DNA of 58,501 nt, from assembly GCA_026400645.1 (NCBI GenBank), contig JAPLOP010000036.1:1-58501 (forward strand), in the 5' to 3' direction. The notes under the pieces were generated by a model that worked only from the letters and a program-made list of their open reading frames with translations, did no database searches and was not told where the DNA came from. Every line of letters begins with the position of its first letter. Within the stretch, counting starts at the first letter, position 1. Shown here piece after piece: positions 55,601 to 58,501 of this stretch. Source of the stretch: Alphaproteobacteria bacterium. Lineage in GTDB: Bacteria; Pseudomonadota; Alphaproteobacteria; Paracaedibacterales; CAIULA01. A program made the position numbers and the translations under genes.

Positions 55601-56410
55601 ATGACCATTCCAAAAGCATATCAAACAAACCGCGGCACCACATCGACCCCGTCAAAGGCATGGGGGAAAGTGGCGGCAAAAACTCACCTCGTGCAGTTTG
55701 TGATGTTTTTTGGAATCAGCCTGGGCTGCATTGCTTGCGGGATTCGTCTTGTTAACTGCAAGGAAAACTATGCAACCTTTGATTCCGGCCAGTTCTTGAA
55801 AAAAATATTCCCGTTTCGTATTGGAAAATCGGCCCACGCTGCACCAGAAATTTCCCCGCCCAAAGCGGACACCCCACCAGCCGTCAATAAGGTTCCCGTT
55901 GTTAAGGAGGCTGAAAATGGCCCCACAAAAACAAAGGATCCTTCTTTTGATCCGCTGGCCCTTTCATCCGAAGGGGAAGTTAAGTTATTGCAAATGCTAT
56001 CAAACCGACGCCAAGATCTCGATAAACGCGAGGGGGAGCTTGTCAAAAAGGAGCTGGCGATCAAAACGACAGAATCCCTAATTAGGAATCAAATGCTATC
56101 TCTTGCCAAAGTCAAGGAGGAGGTAGAGCAACTGCTTTCCATCAAGGACAAAGAAAAAAAAGAGCATATCGCAAAACTTATCAAAATTTATGAAAACATG
56201 AAACCAAAAGAAGCGGCGCGTATTTTTGATCATCTTGATGTCAGAATCCTCAAAGATATTGTCCAGGGCATGAACCAGAAAAAAGTTTCGGTTGTTTTGG
56301 GGAGTATGGATGTTAACAAAGCCAAAGAATTGTCGATGCTTTTGGCAACCCATAGGGATCCCTTTGACGCAACCGCAACCGCCACCACCACACCGGCCAA
56401 GGGGAAGTAG
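55601..56410 (+). CDS. motE: MotE-family periplasmic flagellar protein
   Basis: 269 aa. One N-terminal membrane helix (about 30-50, VQFVMFFGISLGCIACGI), a Pro/Lys-rich linker, a coiled coil (about 128-190), and the MgtE-N-like repeat (YENMKPKEAARIFDHLDVRILKDIVQGMNQKKVSVVL). In the family this periplasmic protein acts as chaperone of the motor/stator assembly. The stop shares one base with the next gene (TAGTG). Confidence 0.88.
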   Translation: MTIPKAYQTNRGTTSTPSKAWGKVAAKTHLVQFVMFFGISLGCIACGIRLVNCKENYATFDSGQFLKKIFPFRIGKSAHAAPEISPPKADTPPAVNKVPVVKEAENGPTKTKDPSFDPLALSSEGEVKLLQMLSNRRQDLDKREGELVKKELAIKTTESLIRNQMLSLAKVKEEVEQLLSIKDKEKKEHIAKLIKIYENMKPKEAARIFDHLDVRILKDIVQGMNQKKVSVVLGSMDVNKAKELSMLLATHRDPFDATATATTTPAKGK

Positions 56411-57615
56411 TGTTTTACCATTATCTTGCCCTGACCAATCAAGGACACTATCAATCAGGGGATTGGTTTGGGTCATCAGAACAGGATCTGTATTGTTATC
56501 TTCAAAAAAGAAACTTGAACCTTGTTCGATGCCGGTCAATTAAAAAATCTGCGTCTTCGTGGGCATTCTGGTCATCAGTGTCGCTGGATGATTTGCTGGA
56601 TTTTTGTTTGCATATGGAACAGCTCGACAAAGTCAAAGTCCCGCTGACGGAGGCGATTTTAATTCTTGCGCAAAGCGTTGCCAATAAACATTTTAAATCC
56701 ATTTTACTGACAATCCACAGCTTGATAAACAGTGGCCAGATGGTGTCGCAAGCCTGCAAGCAGTATCCAGCTGTATTCGATGATGTTTTCATCCAATGCT
56801 TGGCAATGGCAGAAAATACAGGGAATTTCAGCCAAGCATTTTCCAGCATCCAATCGTATCTACAACACAAAAAACAACACCAAAAACAGCTGCATCAAGC
56901 GATTCGCTATCCCCTTATTTTGTTAGGCGTTTTGTTGGGTCTTTTTGCCTGTATGATAATTTTTGTGGTGCCACACCTGGGGGAATACCTAACTGTTGTC
57001 GGCATGACAGAAAAACCATTAGCGCTCAAAACGCTTTTATGGCTCAACAACGCCATCCAAATTTATGGTGACATGATGGTCTGTTGTTTGACCTGTGGCT
57101 TGGGCATCGTTTTTATGACCCATCGCTTGTCATCCCGGTTTAGGCTAGCCTGTCATAAAATCGTGTTATCGGTGCCATTCTGGGGTCAAATAAAAAGGGA
57201 GATGCTTGTGGGGAGTTTTCTTCAAACCCTGTCCATCTTGCTGGGGGAGGGCCTAGAAATTCTGGAAAGCATAGAAAGATCCATCGCGAACACGACCAAC
57301 CTTTATATAAAAAATGAACTCAATACCGTATACCAGTCTGTCAGGCAAGGAACCAAGTTATCAGAGGCGTGTTCTGGCAAGGTTTTTTCGCCCTTTATCG
57401 TGCGATTAATCGGACTCGGAGAGGAAACAGGTAAGCTGGCCCAATTGTTGGATTTGGCATCTGAAATAGAGCTAAAAGATTCAATACGACGCCTGGAAAT
57501 GTTATTAGCCTGGACACAACCCATTTTGGTTATTACCATGGGATTGATTATTCTTTGGGTCGTCTCTGCAACAATAATACCGCTGTATGAGAATTTGGCC
57601 CTCCTTGACTTTTAG
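56410..57615 (+). CDS. Type II secretion/type IV pilus inner-membrane protein, GspF/PilC family
   Basis: 401 aa, GTG start overlapping the motE stop by one base. Two repeated T2SSF domains (about 60-185 and 265-390), each followed by membrane helices; three in total (about 168-190, 215-235, 370-395). Motifs: FSQAFSSIQSYL, GEETGKLAQLLDLASE, the family's most conserved block, and LLAWTQPILVITMGLIILWVVSATIIPLYEN. GspF is the membrane platform that the secretion ATPase acts on. Its location in a flagellar operon is unusual. No pilin or GspE gene is in the window. Confidence 0.88.
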   Translation: MFYHYLALTNQGHYQSGDWFGSSEQDLYCYLQKRNLNLVRCRSIKKSASSWAFWSSVSLDDLLDFCLHMEQLDKVKVPLTEAILILAQSVANKHFKSILLTIHSLINSGQMVSQACKQYPAVFDDVFIQCLAMAENTGNFSQAFSSIQSYLQHKKQHQKQLHQAIRYPLILLGVLLGLFACMIIFVVPHLGEYLTVVGMTEKPLALKTLLWLNNAIQIYGDMMVCCLTCGLGIVFMTHRLSSRFRLACHKIVLSVPFWGQIKREMLVGSFLQTLSILLGEGLEILESIERSIANTTNLYIKNELNTVYQSVRQGTKLSEACSGKVFSPFIVRLIGLGEETGKLAQLLDLASEIELKDSIRRLEMLLAWTQPILVITMGLIILWVVSATIIPLYENLALLDF

Positions 57616-57620
57616 GCGCG

Positions 57621-58427
57621 ATGCACAAAATACAGATCATTCCCTGGCTTCAAAACAAATGTCTTTTCTGGAAAAAATTTTTATCTTTCCTGTCCAGGGA
57701 CTTGCCTCGGGTCACTCCATCGTCCTATTTAGTGCTTTGGATTCACGGGAAAGATTTAACCATCATAACGATGGTAAATGGGCAAGCCACCGCTGAAAAG
57801 ATTTTTAGTCTTGGTGATAAAAAATCTTCGACTATTCATACATATTTACAATCGTTTCCGTCCACCCCCATTTATATTCTTTTGGAGATTGCCGAAACAA
57901 ATTTCCGGCTGCTATCCCTGCAGAAAGCACGATTTTGGGACAAACATGCCTTGTTAAAACAAGCATCCTTAAATATGTTTTCTGCAACACAGATGCCAAC
58001 GAACCTTGATTCGTCCACCACATGCCCATCACTTTGGACACAAAAAGATCGTTTCCCCAGCTCAACAAATTCGCTTCGATACTGGATTGCTGGGATTCCC
58101 CCCTCTGAGCCTTTGCGAAATTTTATCGATTTTCTATCAACAACGGCCCATTCCATTATTGATGTGCAGTTATGGCCTATGGTTGTGGCAAGGCGGTCTG
58201 CGCTTGTTGCAATCCGGGAAAATATCGCCAATCGCTGGGTTTTGATTGTGCTGTTCGGATCCAGAAACACCTGGCAAATTATTGTATGCGATGACACAGC
58301 ACCCATCATTTATCGGCAAGGCACCATCAGGGATGTCCAATCCGCCGAGAATCTATTGCTAAAGTTGAGTAGAGGAAGCCAATCACTCAAGCTTCCCCCC
58401 TCCTCAGAACCGGACTTGCCCAATTAA
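57621..58427 (+). pseudogene. PilM/GspL-like gene interrupted by an antisense group II intron
   Basis: The open frame is 268 codons, but from about residue 249 on it reads through the 3' end of a group II intron on the other strand, so only residues 1-248 belong to the gene. That part has the look of an actin-like fold (YLVLWIHGKDLTIITMVNG, and late WVLIVLFGSRNTWQIIVCDDTAPIIYRQG), as in PilM or GspL/MshI, fitting its position 6 bp after gspF. Homology was not verified. The rest should lie beyond the intron, outside the window. The native product is probably lost. Confidence 0.6.
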
Positions 58428-58501
58428 GGCATCCGGCTCCCGATTCAATAATGGGCCATAACACCTCTGTCGGTCTTACCCAGAATCGATACCGTCTTAT
58501 A
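58364..58501 (-). mobile_element. 3' end of a group II intron (domains V and VI), antisense to host gene
   Basis: On the minus strand, domain V at 58439-58407 is a 33-nt hairpin: GAGCCGGA paired with TCCGGTTC, an upper stem TGCC/GGGCA and the AG bulge; it has the catalytic AGC triad. Domain VI (58406-58364) pairs GGAAGC with GCTTCC and ends TACTCAAC, similar to the Ll.LtrB 3' end TACTTCAC. The 5' part lies beyond the window. Confidence 0.82.
58445..58501 (-). CDS. C-terminal end of a group II intron maturase (partial)
   Basis: The last 18 codons of a minus-strand frame ending at TGA (58445-58447), 5 nt before domain V, exactly where intron-encoded reverse transcriptases stop. The visible tail (ILGKTDRGVMAHY) is too short to confirm the family; the position is the evidence. 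Confidence 0.5.
   Translation of the reverse strand, partial: YKTVSILGKTDRGVMAHY

Overview
The window reads as an AT-leaning chromosomal segment of an alphaproteobacterium, most likely a host-associated lineage of the Holosporales/Rickettsiales type. This placement is an inference from gene content; no database search was possible. The alphaproteobacterial markers are ntrY-ntrX-trkA in that order, an overlapping lysC-ptsP pair, an NDUFA12-like complex I accessory subunit, a CoxF-like small protein next to ctaG, the cell-cycle regulator TrcR (DUF1013), DUF6468 and MotE flagellar genes, and near-perfect CtrA-type sites (TTAA-N7-TTAA) in front of flagellar operons. Signs of reductive evolution are an NtrY without PAS, a PtsP without GAF, a KdpC with an internal gap, half of a CapD-type enzyme, and several families of palindromic intergenic repeats.

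Layout, left to right. 1-5 kb: two-component system ntrY/ntrX and trkA, bounded by palindromic repeats. 5-9.4 kb: an accessory stretch with an orphan ClpV/TssH-type AAA+ ATPase, a secreted Sel1-repeat protein and a secreted unknown. 9.5-12 kb: class I aldolase, NDUFA12-like protein and rluD, then a 156-bp element with perfect 18-bp inverted ends squeezed between rluD and motB. 12-14 kb: motA-motB. 14-16.3 kb: an unknown lipoprotein and a truncated CapD-like membrane protein. 16.3-21.3 kb: rpoD, dnaG and ppx/gppA. 21.4-24 kb: tRNA-Gln, a WecA-like glycan transferase and xseA. 24-28.3 kb: kdpABC without kdpDE. 28.3-33.7 kb: trcR, a secreted coiled-coil protein, ubiG, lysC-ptsP. 33.7-41.7 kb: a composite repeat, alaX, nfeD-qmcA, a patatin phospholipase, a CDF exporter, rsmB, a DUF374 acyltransferase and xerC. 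41.7-47.8 kb: flgB-flgC, a GT9 transferase, a fused MNT-HEPN protein, lepA and fliO-fliP. 47.8-53.3 kb: ndk, pgsA, perM, coxF-like, ctaG, lpd and an Lrp regulator. 53.3-58.5 kb: fliL-fliM-DUF6468-motE-gspF and a PilM/GspL-like gene that is broken at its 3' end by an antisense group II intron running off the window.

Together the genes describe a motile cell (rod, export gate, stator and C-ring genes scattered over four loci) that probably keeps CtrA-type cell-cycle control of flagella, aerobic respiration (complex I, Cox assembly, Lpd) and potassium homeostasis (Trk and Kdp).

The points most worth a second look are the single-polypeptide MNT-HEPN (MntA-HepT type) toxin-antitoxin candidate with an internal start, the type IV pilus/type II secretion-like genes welded to a flagellar operon and interrupted by the antisense intron, the orphan ClpV beside secreted proteins, and the mobile palindromic elements, one of which supplies the rluD stop codon.
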